In this document: positions 7,098 through 14,834 of the stretch, one piece after another | How positions within the stretch are numbered: position 1 is the first letter of the stretch | Layout: every line of letters starts with the position of its first letter | Source: Candidatus Parcubacteria bacterium | GTDB taxonomy: Bacteria > Patescibacteriota > Patescibacteriia > UBA1558 > GWA2-36-10 | Assembly (NCBI GenBank): GCA_003599205.1 | Contig: QZJA01000022.1 | Coordinates: 1 to 24,972, forward strand | Reading direction: 5' to 3' | DNA: 24,972 nucleotides | Program-made: the position numbers and the translations under genes | Notes under the pieces: generated by a model | What the model was told of the DNA's origin: nothing | What the model saw: only the letters and a program-made list of their open reading frames with translations | The model's database searches: none

Positions 7098-7376
7098 ATG
7101 CCGCTGCCAATCTGGCTCCAGACACTAATCCTAGGATTTTTCATTCACTTACTCGCCCTCAGAACTATTGGCAGATATTCTCACTATGATGAGCTAACAC
7201 GCGGATTGATCTTCACCAGCATCGTCTGTTTCTGGTGTTTTGTGTTCTTCTCCTTGGGTAAAACCATGATTATCATCGGTTCTTTATTTCTGGGCTTATC
7301 CCTATCGCTAGGCGTGGAGCTTTGGCTCCGACGATCTCGCACTCGAGACAGCCGACGCTATCCGACCATCTATTGA
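7098..7376 (+). CDS. Small membrane protein
   Basis: 92 residues with hydrophobic segments at about 5-22, 35-53 and 56-75 and a very basic tail (WLRRSRTRDSRRYPTIY), which by the positive-inside rule places the C-terminus in the cytoplasm. No family recognised and no clear sequence similarity to the 92-residue protein just upstream, despite the equal length. AAAGGAG is correctly spaced before the ATG. Promoter, gene and terminator make a self-contained unit; the stop codon lies in the terminator loop. Confidence 0.65.
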   Translation: MPLPIWLQTLILGFFIHLLALRTIGRYSHYDELTRGLIFTSIVCFWCFVFFSLGKTMIIIGSLFLGLSLSLGVELWLRRSRTRDSRRYPTIY

Positions 7377-7390
7377 AGATGGTTTTTTAT
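7365..7390 (+). terminator. Terminator overlapping the stop codon
   Basis: ACCATCT-ATTGA-AGATGGT (7365-7383) then TTTTTATT. The TGA stop (7374-7376) is in the loop, and the T-run overlaps the stop of the convergent yifB gene. Confidence 0.85.
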
Positions 7391-8898
7391 TCCAAAAAAA
7401 TTCTATTTCTGTACTGCAAAGCTTCCAAAATATTTTCCTCGCCGATATTTTCTCTCTCCGATAAATCTGCAATCGTTCTGGCCACTTTCAAAACTTTGAA
7501 ATAAGCTCTAGCCGACAAATTCAAACTATCAGCAGCCTTGGCTAAAATACTTTTACCACTGGCTGAAAGCTGACAATGTTTTTTAATATCTTTGGCCGAC
7601 ATATCGGCATTCAAAACAAAAGAATTGTTACCAAATCGCTGTTCTTGTTTTTTTCTTACTACCAAGACTCTTTGTTTATAAACAAATGATTCCTGTTTAT
7701 CTTTATCCAGAGATAAATGTTCACTTTTTACTCGCTGGACGCTAAGATGAAGATCTATTCTGTCTAAAAGCGGGCCGGAAATTCTTTTTTGGTAACGCTT
7801 GATATCGTTGGGCGAACATTTACATTGTCTTGATAGATCATTAAAATAGCCACAGGGGCAAGGATTGGCCGTTGCCAACAAAATAAAATTTGCTGGAAAA
7901 TCCAAACTGCCTTTTACTCTCGATACTGTCACTATCTTATCTTCCAGAGGCTGACGCAAAGCTTCTAATACTTTCCTTGGAAATTCCAATATCTCGTCCA
8001 AAAAAAGCACATTGTGGTGAGCCAAACTAATCTCACCTGGCCGAGGCCAAGAACCACCGCCAATAATAGCCGACACTGAAGCTGAATGATGAGGACTACG
8101 CAAAATGCGTCTGTTAACCAAATAGTTATCCTCTGATAAAAGTCCGGCCAAACTATATATTTTACTTACTTCCAGAGCCTGATCAATATTTATATCGGGT
8201 AAAATAGATAAAAAAGCTTTAGCTAACATAGTCTTGCCTGCTCCTGGTGGACCAACAAGCAAGACATTGTGCCCACCGGCAGCGGCAATTTCCAAAACTC
8301 GCTTGGCTTGATCCTGACCTTTTACTTGAGAAAAATCTATACTTGTTTTGGCCTCCTGAGGCTGAAAAAATTCCTTGGTCAAAGCTCCAATCTTTTGCCC
8401 AGAAAAATGTTTCACCAACTCAGCCAAATTTTTTACAGGTAAAATATCCACGCCCGCTATAATATTTGCTTCTTTAGCATTCTGGCTAGGGACAAAAACT
8501 TGGTTAAAACCCATATCTTTCAAACTAGAAACCATCACCAATACTCCTGGCACTGCTTTTAGCTCCCCCGCTAGAGAAAGCTCGCCGATAAAGGCTATTT
8601 TATCCTCCGGCAAGGTCAAAATACCACTTGCTTGCAGGATACTGACGGCTATCGGTAAATCATAAGAGCCACCTTCTTTTCTAATTTGAGCCGGAGCCAA
8701 ATTAACCACTACTTTTTGCCGAGGAAATTTAAAACCACTATTTTCAATAGCTGCCCAAACTCTTTCTTTGGCCTCCTGTACCGAAGCATCAGGTAACCCC
8801 ACAATAATTGTTTTAGGTAAATGCCTAGACAGATTAGCCTCTACCTCTACCAATACTCCCTTTAACCCCAGAGGGGCAATAGTATAAACTTTTGGCAT
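7387..8898 (-). CDS. comM: YifB/ComM family Mg-chelatase-like AAA+ ATPase
   Basis: 503 residues from the ATG at 8898, where homologues begin (MPKVYTIAPLGLKG); a 45-residue upstream extension is open but unlike the family and overlaps a structured leader. An N-terminal Lon-like/ChlI domain (about 1-165, with VGLPDASVQEAKERV) is followed by an AAA+ module: Walker A GPPGAGKT (216-223), Walker B VLFLDE (297-302), and a cysteine cluster (C347, C349, C359, C361) typical of YifB. ComM is a hexameric helicase promoting branch migration during natural transformation. That fits a type IV pilus carrier that could take up DNA, although no other competence gene is seen here. No Shine-Dalgarno site precedes the start. 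Confidence 0.93.
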   Translation of the reverse strand: MPKVYTIAPLGLKGVLVEVEANLSRHLPKTIIVGLPDASVQEAKERVWAAIENSGFKFPRQKVVVNLAPAQIRKEGGSYDLPIAVSILQASGILTLPEDKIAFIGELSLAGELKAVPGVLVMVSSLKDMGFNQVFVPSQNAKEANIIAGVDILPVKNLAELVKHFSGQKIGALTKEFFQPQEAKTSIDFSQVKGQDQAKRVLEIAAAGGHNVLLVGPPGAGKTMLAKAFLSILPDINIDQALEVSKIYSLAGLLSEDNYLVNRRILRSPHHSASVSAIIGGGSWPRPGEISLAHHNVLFLDEILEFPRKVLEALRQPLEDKIVTVSRVKGSLDFPANFILLATANPCPCGYFNDLSRQCKCSPNDIKRYQKRISGPLLDRIDLHLSVQRVKSEHLSLDKDKQESFVYKQRVLVVRKKQEQRFGNNSFVLNADMSAKDIKKHCQLSASGKSILAKAADSLNLSARAYFKVLKVARTIADLSERENIGEENILEALQYRNRIFLE

Positions 8899-8904
8899 AA
8901 ATTT

Positions 8905-9053
8905 AAAATCGCTTTTACCAAGAAAAGCGATTTTGTAGATAGTTTTCTCTTGCCTCTGCCTATTGTTTTGCCCGCAAATAAACTTTTGGCGTAACAAAAA
9001 ACTAACCCATGCCTGCCGATCTTCACTCGGCACTCTCTAATCGCTTTTCTTGG
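8905..9053 (-). promoter_or_regulatory. Leader of yifB with two mutually exclusive hairpins
   Basis: Reading the minus strand 5' to 3', segment 1 (9053-9039) is complementary over 15 bp to segment 2 (8932-8918), and segment 2 (8934-8923) is complementary over 12 bp to segment 3 (8916-8905), which ends six bases before the ATG. Pairings 1:2 and 2:3 cannot form together. The 2:3 hairpin has a 6-nt loop and sits just before the start codon. A further GCCGA/TCGGC hairpin lies between segments 1 and 2. This resembles an RNA switch controlling translation; no known riboswitch class is recognised. Confidence 0.5.
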
Positions 9054-9061
9054 CTATCACT

Positions 9062-9089
9062 ATCTTAAACTAAGTAGATTTTTTGTCAA
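9062..9089 (-). promoter_or_regulatory. Promoter of yifB, inside the end of lspA
   Basis: Minus-strand TTGACA (9084-9089) and TAAGAT (9062-9067), spacer 16 bp. Predicted start near 9056, right at the first base of leader segment 1. The -35 and spacer overlap the last codons of lspA. Confidence 0.6.
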
Positions 9090-9504
9090 GCTTTTTTTTA
9101 TAAGCCAGTTCATACCAGAGTATCCAGACAACAGCAATAGAAATATAAATATCCGAAATATTAAAAACTGTAAAATATGGCACATTGATAAAATCAACCA
9201 CTCCACCGTATTGAAACCTATCTAAAAGATTGGAAACTGCTCCAATAATAAGCAGCCCCCAAGGCCAAATCAAAATATTTTTATTTTGGTAAGCCTTCAA
9301 CCAAAGATTCACCACTATTACTATCACTATCAAAACTAGAGGGTATAAAATATAATCCATCATTGGCAGGGAAAAGGCCAAATTTTCATTTAATTCAAAA
9401 CTAATAAAGCCCCCAAGAAAATCGGGGGTTTTATTTACTATAAAAAATTTTGATAAACGGTCAGCAACAAAAAAAATTATTAAACTAACAAAATAAATAA
9501 ACAT
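9070..9504 (-). CDS. lspA: Lipoprotein signal peptidase (signal peptidase II)
   Basis: LspA cleaves signal peptides from diacylglyceryl-modified prolipoproteins. From the ATG at 9504 it has 144 residues and four membrane helices. Family motifs are intact: ENLAFS (N41), SNLLDR (95-96 DR), and the two catalytic aspartates D104 (VVDFINV) and D118 (FNISDIY). The ATG forms a TAATG overlap with the stop of the upstream dksA-like gene, so I prefer it to the ATG ten codons earlier at 9534; translation is probably coupled. Likely substrates in the window are the lipobox proteins at 16218-16628 and 19028-19909. Confidence 0.93.
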   Translation of the reverse strand: MFIYFVSLIIFFVADRLSKFFIVNKTPDFLGGFISFELNENLAFSLPMMDYILYPLVLIVIVIVVNLWLKAYQNKNILIWPWGLLIIGAVSNLLDRFQYGGVVDFINVPYFTVFNISDIYISIAVVWILWYELAYKKKLDKKST

Positions 9505-9866
9505 TATAATAGTTTTTTCTTGCAAGACATACAACTAGTGGCTGACGGAAAAGCTTTTAATCTTTCTGGATCAATCGGGTCACCGCATTTTTCGCACAAA
9601 CCATATTTTCCCTCTTCAATTTTCTTTAGAGAAATATTTACATTATACAACGAGACCTCTAAAGTTTTTTCTAAAGATAAATTTTTTTCAAAAGTTGCTA
9701 CCTCAGCGGCATTTTCATCATCCTTTTCACCATAATCAACAAACTTAGCGCTATAGTCATGCTCCGCTACCTGGACAGCGTCTTCATTTAACTCTTTAAG
9801 CAATTCCTGACGGCGCTTTTCTAAATCATCTTTTCTCTCCTCGATAAATTTTGCATCCATTTTCAT
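9504..9866 (-). CDS. DksA/TraR-type zinc-finger protein
   Basis: 120 residues: an N-terminal coiled-coil helix pair (about 5-85) and a C4 zinc finger (C91, C94, C112, C115; CEKCGDPIDPERL). DksA-like proteins insert their coiled coil into the RNA polymerase secondary channel. The tip region here (VDYGEKDDENAAEV) resembles short DksA-like/YteA proteins, not classical DksA with its DxxDxA tip, so I avoid the symbol. ATG 9866 and ATG 9860 are both possible. It is the first gene of a unit with lspA (TAATG overlap) and has its own promoter. Confidence 0.85.
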   Translation of the reverse strand: MKMDAKFIEERKDDLEKRRQELLKELNEDAVQVAEHDYSAKFVDYGEKDDENAAEVATFEKNLSLEKTLEVSLYNVNISLKKIEEGKYGLCEKCGDPIDPERLKAFPSATSCMSCKKKLL

Positions 9867-9893
9867 ACTTTTTCTTTTATTTTTTACTATAGT

Positions 9894-9922
9894 ATAGTAA
9901 CAAAAAAACCCTAAAAAATCAA
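9894..9922 (-). promoter_or_regulatory. Promoter of the dksA-like/lspA unit
   Basis: Minus-strand TTGATT (9917-9922) and TACTAT (9894-9899), spacer 17 bp, giving a leader of about 20 nt. Confidence 0.6.
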
Positions 9923-9929
9923 GAATTTT

Positions 9930-10352
9930 GCCAATTGTAAAAGGCGCTTGACCGAACCCCTAGAACATTTTAAATATCTGGGTGGCGCAAAGCGCCTTTA
10001 GCGTCTTTTTATCACTTGTTCGGCTTTTTGTAAGCCATAAAATCGCTAGAATTGGTGTTGGATTTCATACAAGATTTTGATGAAAAAGACGTTATTTTGG
10101 CTCAGCCCTGACTCAGAGCAACCGTTTTACCGTGACTATGGAGCAGATCTCCTCTACACTGTAGAGCTGGGCACTACGCGTAATGCTCAATTCTACAGTG
10201 CAGAAAGGATTGTCCTTTTTGTTGTTTTTATTTTTGTTTTGAGTTAAATGGTCAGGTCATTTAATATATTTAGCTCAGTAAAACGGAAAGGGTTAGACAC
10301 TAAAAAGTATTCTAATGTGTAATCCTTTTAATTTGTAAGGGAACTTATCTAC
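9930..10352. ncRNA. Unidentified structured RNA locus (about 240-420 nt)
   Basis: No ORF of note but dense helices: a nearly continuous 21-bp arm (9999-10019 with 10069-10094) closing a three-way junction with hairpins GGCTT/AAGCC (10022-10036) and AAATC/GATTT (10040-10065); a 44-nt hairpin (10157-10200; 10 bp plus 6 bp inside); a competing hairpin CTCTAC/GTAGAG (10152-10166); GGAG/CTCC at 10140-10152; a 9-bp long-range pair (10122-10130 with 10278-10286); and a hairpin at 10290-10325. A strong minus-strand promoter at 10359-10387 and a terminator-like helix at 9939-9999 argue for a leftward RNA of about 420 nt. A weaker plus-strand promoter (TTGACC 9948-9953, TAAATA 9971-9976) and the terminator at 10204 argue for a rightward one of about 240 nt. 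Signatures of RNase P, tmRNA, SRP and 6S RNA were looked for and not found. Confidence 0.5.
10204..10238 (+). terminator. Terminator-like hairpin at the end of the plus-strand RNA option
   Basis: AAAGGA-TTG-TCCTTT (10204-10218) followed by a T-rich tail (TTGTTGTTTTTATTTTTG). It works only on the plus strand. Confidence 0.5.
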
Positions 10353-10358
10353 ATACTA

Positions 10359-10387
10359 AGTATATCATATCTTAGCCCTTTAGTCAA
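10359..10387 (-). promoter_or_regulatory. Strong minus-strand promoter facing the structured RNA locus
   Basis: TTGACT (10382-10387) and TATACT (10359-10364), spacer 17 bp; ten of twelve consensus bases. There is no protein gene for nearly 490 bp downstream, so it most likely drives a non-coding RNA. Confidence 0.6.
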
Positions 10388-10534
10388 CGATAAATATAGG
10401 CTAATGTTAGCTTTAAATATGAGTATTTAAAAAATAATTTGACAAAATAACAAAAAATAAGCAAATGTTATAAACAAGTTATCCACAATACTATAATAAA
10501 CAATAAAATATTAAGTTATAGAGTAGTGTATAAG

Positions 10535-11875
10535 TTAAAAGCAAAATTTAATACCTTCAACTAAGTAATTTTGGTAGGAAAACAACTTCAAAGAAGCTAT
10601 ATTTTGCTCCTCCAGATAAGCCCTAAGCTGCCCAGCAGGCAACTTATTTGTCGGCCAAAGTAAGAAATCACCTATATTTTTACTATCACTAAGACAATTT
10701 TGCTGTAAATTAGGGAAAATATTATCACTAACTATAAGATCCTCTATTATTTTGGCACTATTACTCAAATAATAAGCCCTCTCTAGGCCCCAACCATAGA
10801 GATTATCTACTTGCCAATACTTTTGACCAGCAAAATCATAATATTTAAGCGCCTGTTCATCGGCAGCCAATAGTTCTGTATACAAAGTGCCATCAGACAG
10901 GGTTTTTTTCACTTCAACTAGCTGTAAGTTTTGAGCCAACTCACCAGCTCGAGAACGCCAATCAGTGTCGGAAACAAGCAACCAGTCAGAGCCAACCGAA
11001 AACAACAAAGAATCCTTGAGCATATAAGCATTCAATTCACTAAAGCTTAAATTTTGGTAAGGCAATGAAGCAAAATTAGGTAAGACAATATTCTCTATTA
11101 TTATTTTGCTGAAATTATCAGTAGAACTAGCATTAAAGCCAATAGCTGAATCAAATTTTTGTGGTATTTTACTGTTTTTAAACTTCTGGTAATACTCCAA
11201 AGTGCTTGAAGGGCTCTTGGGTTGATATAAATCAAAACTGTCTTCACTAAAATTAACAAAAGTTTCAGGCACAGAAGCTAATGGCAATATCATGGTGGAT
11301 AGCGACTGCAAAAATACTGGTGGCTTGTCCAGTTGCCAATAAATATTTACACCTTCACGGGAATAATTTAGATTCCAACGAGCAATAATCTGCGGGCTAA
11401 GGCTGACACCAAGATCGCTATTGGGACTAATAAACAAAATATTGTCGCTTGGCTGATAAAAAAATAATCCAGAATTTTTTTGCACCAATGAAGCCAAATA
11501 TTTGTCGCTTAGATCTGAAAATCTCAGCAAGTAAAAATCGTTTTCCTGTTCCTCAAGCCTAAACCACACCAACTCCTCTACATTTTGGTAGCCTTCTCCC
11601 ATGATACCAGCAATCTTAGTTAAGTGTTCTTGCGGTATTTCCTTATCAAAACCCCAATATTTATCAGAATTTTGTTTAATAGCTGTCTGATCGCTCCACT
11701 CATAATAAAAAGACGCCGTCGGAGGTATAAAATCATGGGCATAAATTTCAGCTTTATCAGATTTAAAAACTGAAAATAAAGCTACGGCCAACAAAACAAC
11801 TGCCGCTAGCGCTAATTGCACCCACTTAAAACTTAGGCGTCTTTTTTCTTTTTGTACTAGATTTGAAAAATCCAC
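10535..11875 (-). CDS. Uncharacterised membrane-anchored protein (DUF3352-like)
   Basis: 446 residues with a basic N-terminus, one membrane helix (about 18-38) and a large extracytoplasmic region. The 'FIPPTASFYYEWSD' entry after the anchor, and repeated strand-helix patterns, resemble DUF3352-type proteins frequent in Patescibacteria; this is family resemblance only and the function is unknown. It starts five bases after pnp stops and so belongs to the rpsO-pnp transcription unit. No catalytic motif is evident. Downstream (10388-10534) is AT-rich with no gene and no clear terminator. Confidence 0.6.
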   Translation of the reverse strand: MDFSNLVQKEKRRLSFKWVQLALAAVVLLAVALFSVFKSDKAEIYAHDFIPPTASFYYEWSDQTAIKQNSDKYWGFDKEIPQEHLTKIAGIMGEGYQNVEELVWFRLEEQENDFYLLRFSDLSDKYLASLVQKNSGLFFYQPSDNILFISPNSDLGVSLSPQIIARWNLNYSREGVNIYWQLDKPPVFLQSLSTMILPLASVPETFVNFSEDSFDLYQPKSPSSTLEYYQKFKNSKIPQKFDSAIGFNASSTDNFSKIIIENIVLPNFASLPYQNLSFSELNAYMLKDSLLFSVGSDWLLVSDTDWRSRAGELAQNLQLVEVKKTLSDGTLYTELLAADEQALKYYDFAGQKYWQVDNLYGWGLERAYYLSNSAKIIEDLIVSDNIFPNLQQNCLSDSKNIGDFLLWPTNKLPAGQLRAYLEEQNIASLKLFSYQNYLVEGIKFCF

Positions 11876-11880
11876 TACTA

Positions 11881-14109
11881 TTAGTTATTTTTCCTAAAAA
11901 AATTTGATTTTTTATCGTTTCTGTCGTTTCTATCTCTACTGTAAGGACGATCTGACTTTTCAGCAAAAGCTGGTCTTGGTAAAAGCTCTTTTATAGATAA
12001 GCTGATACGATTTCTTTCCTTATCAACCTCCATTACTTTTACTTTGACAGTATCACCGATGTTTATGACATCCGTAATCTTGGCAATACGTTCATGTGAG
12101 ACCTGAGAGATGTGAACCATACCATCTTTGCCAGGCAAAAGTTCAACGATTGCTCCTAACTCTGAGCCATTGTCTTTACCTTTGACTATTTGGATGACTT
12201 TACCTTCATAGATTTCACCAATCTCTATTTCTTTAACTATATTTTCAATCCAAGCTTTAGCTTTTTTGGCGCCCTCTTCATCAGTAGAAGTAATCATTAC
12301 CAAACCAGTCTGCTCAATATCAATGGAAACTCCACACTTATCAATAATCTCATTGATAATTTTGCCACCAGTGCCAATAACATCTCTAATTTTATCTGGA
12401 TCAATCTGTAAGCTGGTTATTCTTGGAGCATAAGGAGAAAGATCGGCTCTAGGTTCGGCAATAGCCTGCTTCATTACATCCAAAACTTTAATTCTGGCTT
12501 CTTTAGCTAAAACCAAGGTTTCTTTAACAATTTTGTAGCTGATTCCACCCAGCTTAATGTCCAGCTGAATAGCGGTAATACCATCTCTGGTACCAGCAAC
12601 TTTAAAATCCATATGACCAGAATGATCTTCAATACCTTGAATATCAGTTAAAATCCTATAATTATCCTTGTTATCATCATCTAAAACTAAACCCATAGCA
12701 ATACCAGCCACTGGAGCCACAATCGGCACGCCAGCATCCATTAGTGATAGAGTTGAACCACAAATAGAAGCTTGTGAAGATGAGCCATTTGAGCCCATAA
12801 CTTCAGATACTACGCGGATAGTGTAAGGAAATTGAGTGCTGTCGGGCAGAACTGGCACTAGAGCTTTTTCAGCCAAAGCACCATGACCAATTTCTCGACG
12901 GCCAGGGCCACGAAGCGGTTTTACTTCACCAACACAGTATCCAGGGAAGTTGTAGTGATGCATATATTTCTTGGTGCCTGACTCTTCCATAGTATCCAAG
13001 GTCTGCTCATCACCAGGTGCACCCAAGGTAACAATAGAAAGCACCTGTGTTTCACCGCGAGAAAACAAACCGCTACCATGTGTCCTTGGAAGCAAGGCTA
13101 CTTCGGCTGACAATTCTCTGATTTCATCAAACTTTCTATTGTCGGGACGCTTACCCTGCTCTAGCACTAATGATTTGAAAGCTTTTTCCAAAGCTTCTTC
13201 AATCATAGATACACCAATAGCTCTCATATCTTTAGAAACTTCATTATCTTCTTTGAGCATTAGGTCCAATTCCGCTTTCATACTTTCAATAGCAGCTTTC
13301 ATCTTTGATTTATCAGGATCAAAGACGTTGGCCAAATCTTTTTTAGCCAAAAATTGATGAACCTTTTCCTTGACTTGAGCCCGAGTAGCTTCTTTTTCTC
13401 CATCTGTTACTGGCTCTCTCTTTGGAGAACCAACTTTTTTGATGATATCATCAACAAAAGCAACGATTTTTCTAATATGCTTACCCGCAAACTCAATTGC
13501 TTCATACATATCCTGTTCGCTGATTTGCTTGGCGCCAGCCTCAATCATAATGGCTTCGTCAGCTGAACCAGCCACGAAAAGATCTAGATCACTTTTTTGT
13601 TTGGCTTCAACAGTAGAGTTTAAAACCCACTCGCCACCAATACGACCAACCTGAACGCCAGCTAAAGGACCGGCCCAAACTATTGGAGAAATCCCCAAAG
13701 CTACTGAAGCACCAATTACTGCCGGAAAATCAGGGTCATTTATGCCGTCATAAGACAATACCGTAATAACTACTTGAATATCGTCCCTAGCACTTTCTTT
13801 AAACAAAGGTCTAATAGAACGATCAATCAAACGAGCGGTCAAAATAGCTTCATCAGTAGCTCGACCCTCGCGCTTGATAAAACGAGAACCTTTGATCTTA
13901 CCAGCAGCGTACAATCTCTCTTCATAATCAACCATCAAAGGGAAATAATCCACTCCCTCACGAGGCTGACCAGAAGTAACAGCGGTAGCTAATACCACTG
14001 TATCACCATAAGTGACTGTACAAGCTCCATGAGCCTGTTTAGCAAATTTGCCCACTTCTACTTTGAGCTCTTTGCCAGCCACTTCCATAGAAAATTGTTT
14101 GATAGACAT
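11881..14109 (-). CDS. pnp: Polyribonucleotide nucleotidyltransferase (PNPase)
   Basis: PNPase degrades RNA 3' to 5' phosphorolytically as a homotrimer. The 742 residues contain two RNase PH domains (about 1-225 and 325-555), a KH domain (GTGGKII at 579-585) and an S1 domain (about 630-706). Active-site residues are kept: the phosphate-binding serines in NGSSSQ (443-445) and D495, D501 and K503 in EDHSGHMDFK. A basic, disordered tail rich in R, D and N follows S1 (about 715-742), somewhat longer than usual. AAGGAG at 14119-14124 gives a good Shine-Dalgarno site. The rpsO-pnp order is conserved across bacteria. Together with RNase Y and the NrnA-like enzyme it forms a full mRNA decay pathway within this window. 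Confidence 0.97.
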   Translation of the reverse strand: MSIKQFSMEVAGKELKVEVGKFAKQAHGACTVTYGDTVVLATAVTSGQPREGVDYFPLMVDYEERLYAAGKIKGSRFIKREGRATDEAILTARLIDRSIRPLFKESARDDIQVVITVLSYDGINDPDFPAVIGASVALGISPIVWAGPLAGVQVGRIGGEWVLNSTVEAKQKSDLDLFVAGSADEAIMIEAGAKQISEQDMYEAIEFAGKHIRKIVAFVDDIIKKVGSPKREPVTDGEKEATRAQVKEKVHQFLAKKDLANVFDPDKSKMKAAIESMKAELDLMLKEDNEVSKDMRAIGVSMIEEALEKAFKSLVLEQGKRPDNRKFDEIRELSAEVALLPRTHGSGLFSRGETQVLSIVTLGAPGDEQTLDTMEESGTKKYMHHYNFPGYCVGEVKPLRGPGRREIGHGALAEKALVPVLPDSTQFPYTIRVVSEVMGSNGSSSQASICGSTLSLMDAGVPIVAPVAGIAMGLVLDDDNKDNYRILTDIQGIEDHSGHMDFKVAGTRDGITAIQLDIKLGGISYKIVKETLVLAKEARIKVLDVMKQAIAEPRADLSPYAPRITSLQIDPDKIRDVIGTGGKIINEIIDKCGVSIDIEQTGLVMITSTDEEGAKKAKAWIENIVKEIEIGEIYEGKVIQIVKGKDNGSELGAIVELLPGKDGMVHISQVSHERIAKITDVINIGDTVKVKVMEVDKERNRISLSIKELLPRPAFAEKSDRPYSRDRNDRNDKKSNFFRKNN

Positions 14110-14244
14110 ATATCAACTCTCCTTAATTAACTGATATCGAGCTGATATGGCAAATATCAAAGCGTTTGCTTGACGACCTGATACTTACCTACCAACCCTC
14201 GACCAGTATTTTATTAAATTAAACTATTTTAATTATCAAATAAT

Positions 14245-14273
14245 GCCCTGAACCAAAAAGTCTGGCCCAGGGC
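14245..14273 (-). terminator. Hairpin between rpsO and pnp
   Basis: GCCCTG/CAGGGC (14245-14250 with 14268-14273) plus an inner CCA/TGG. The T-run after it on the minus strand is weak, so it may be a partial attenuator or an RNase processing site, as in the E. coli rpsO-pnp spacer. Confidence 0.55.
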
Positions 14274-14281
14274 AAAATATT

Positions 14282-14632
14282 TTATTCTTCTTTTACTTCT
14301 ACCTCTTCTTCAACTGTTTCTTCGGGCAAAATTGGTTCTGGCCCAAGATCTATTATTTCTTTTTTGGTAATCTTGATCTTTAAGGCTTTGACTAATTTGT
14401 TGAATCTCTTTTCGTCTTCTCTTTCCAAATAGCGCAATAATCTGTGACGTAAGGCTACTTTTGAAAGTAAACCTCTACGAGAAGAAAAATCTTTTTTGTG
14501 CTCACGTAAATGTTTGGTCAACTCCTTTACTTCTTCGGTCAAAATAGCAATTTGTACCTCAGGAGAACCAGTGTCGTTTTTGTGAGTCTTGAACTTTTCA
14601 ATAACTCGTTGCTTTTTTTTCTTGTCTAACAT
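14282..14632 (-). CDS. rpsO: 30S ribosomal protein S15 with an acidic C-terminal tail
   Basis: S15 binds 16S rRNA early in assembly of the small-subunit platform. Residues 1-89 cover the whole family length with the expected motifs (HKNDTGSPEVQIAILTEEV, HKKDFSSRRGLL, RLLRYL). An extra tail of about 26 residues (91-116) is rich in glutamate and proline and absent from standard S15. AAGGA lies seven bases upstream of the ATG. It heads the unit rpsO-pnp-DUF3352-like. Confidence 0.95.
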   Translation of the reverse strand: MLDKKKKQRVIEKFKTHKNDTGSPEVQIAILTEEVKELTKHLREHKKDFSSRRGLLSKVALRHRLLRYLEREDEKRFNKLVKALKIKITKKEIIDLGPEPILPEETVEEEVEVKEE

Positions 14633-14729
14633 AATTTTTCCTTGTCCACCCAGATCCTAGTTTTGCCCTCTATTTAGACTTGTCAGGACAAACCAAGAAA
14701 TAGGTAAATTAATGATTAATAACAGGCTT

Positions 14730-14758
14730 AGACTAACATTTTAAAGGATAAAAGTCAA
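14730..14758 (-). promoter_or_regulatory. Promoter of the rpsO-pnp unit
   Basis: Minus-strand TTGACT (14753-14758), extended TG-T-TAGTCT (-10 at 14730-14735), spacer 17 bp. The leader is about 90 nt and contains the small palindrome TTGTC/GACAA near 14683-14694; S15 leaders are often autoregulatory, but I cannot show it here. Confidence 0.5.
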
Positions 14759-14819
14759 GCCCTTTATTAGTATTACTTTAAAACACCAAAACCACTTTTT
14801 TAATCTTTGTGTCGTTTTA

Positions 14820-14828
14820 TGTTAAAAT
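14820..14828 (+). promoter_or_regulatory. Extended -10 promoter of the recombinase-like gene
   Basis: TG-T-TAAAAT ends six bases before the ATG at 14835, so transcription should begin at the ATG itself (leaderless mRNA). No Shine-Dalgarno site is present. The same TATGTTAAAAT sequence precedes the nucleoside kinase gene. Confidence 0.6.
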
Positions 14829-14834
14829 ATAGAC

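Noticed and set aside
8899..9033. Upstream in-frame extension of yifB (45 residues)
   Set aside because: Homologues start at the ATG at 8898, the extension has no family resemblance, and it overlaps a structured leader.
9930..10352. Assignment of the structured locus to RNase P RNA
   Set aside because: A stretch GAGGAGATCTGCTCC on the minus strand vaguely recalls the P4 region, but the second conserved strand (ACAGAA...) and the terminal P1 pairing are not found.
10345..10487. Possible replication origin: DnaA-box-like TTATCCACA at 10479-10487 and TTATCTACA at 10345-10353 in AT-rich DNA
   Set aside because: One exact 9-mer and one near match are within chance for AT-rich DNA; no dnaA, rpmH, box cluster or iterons are nearby.
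12971..13357. Plus-strand open frame of 128 residues inside pnp
   Set aside because: Antisense shadow of the PNPase coding sequence, with no start signals and low-complexity composition.
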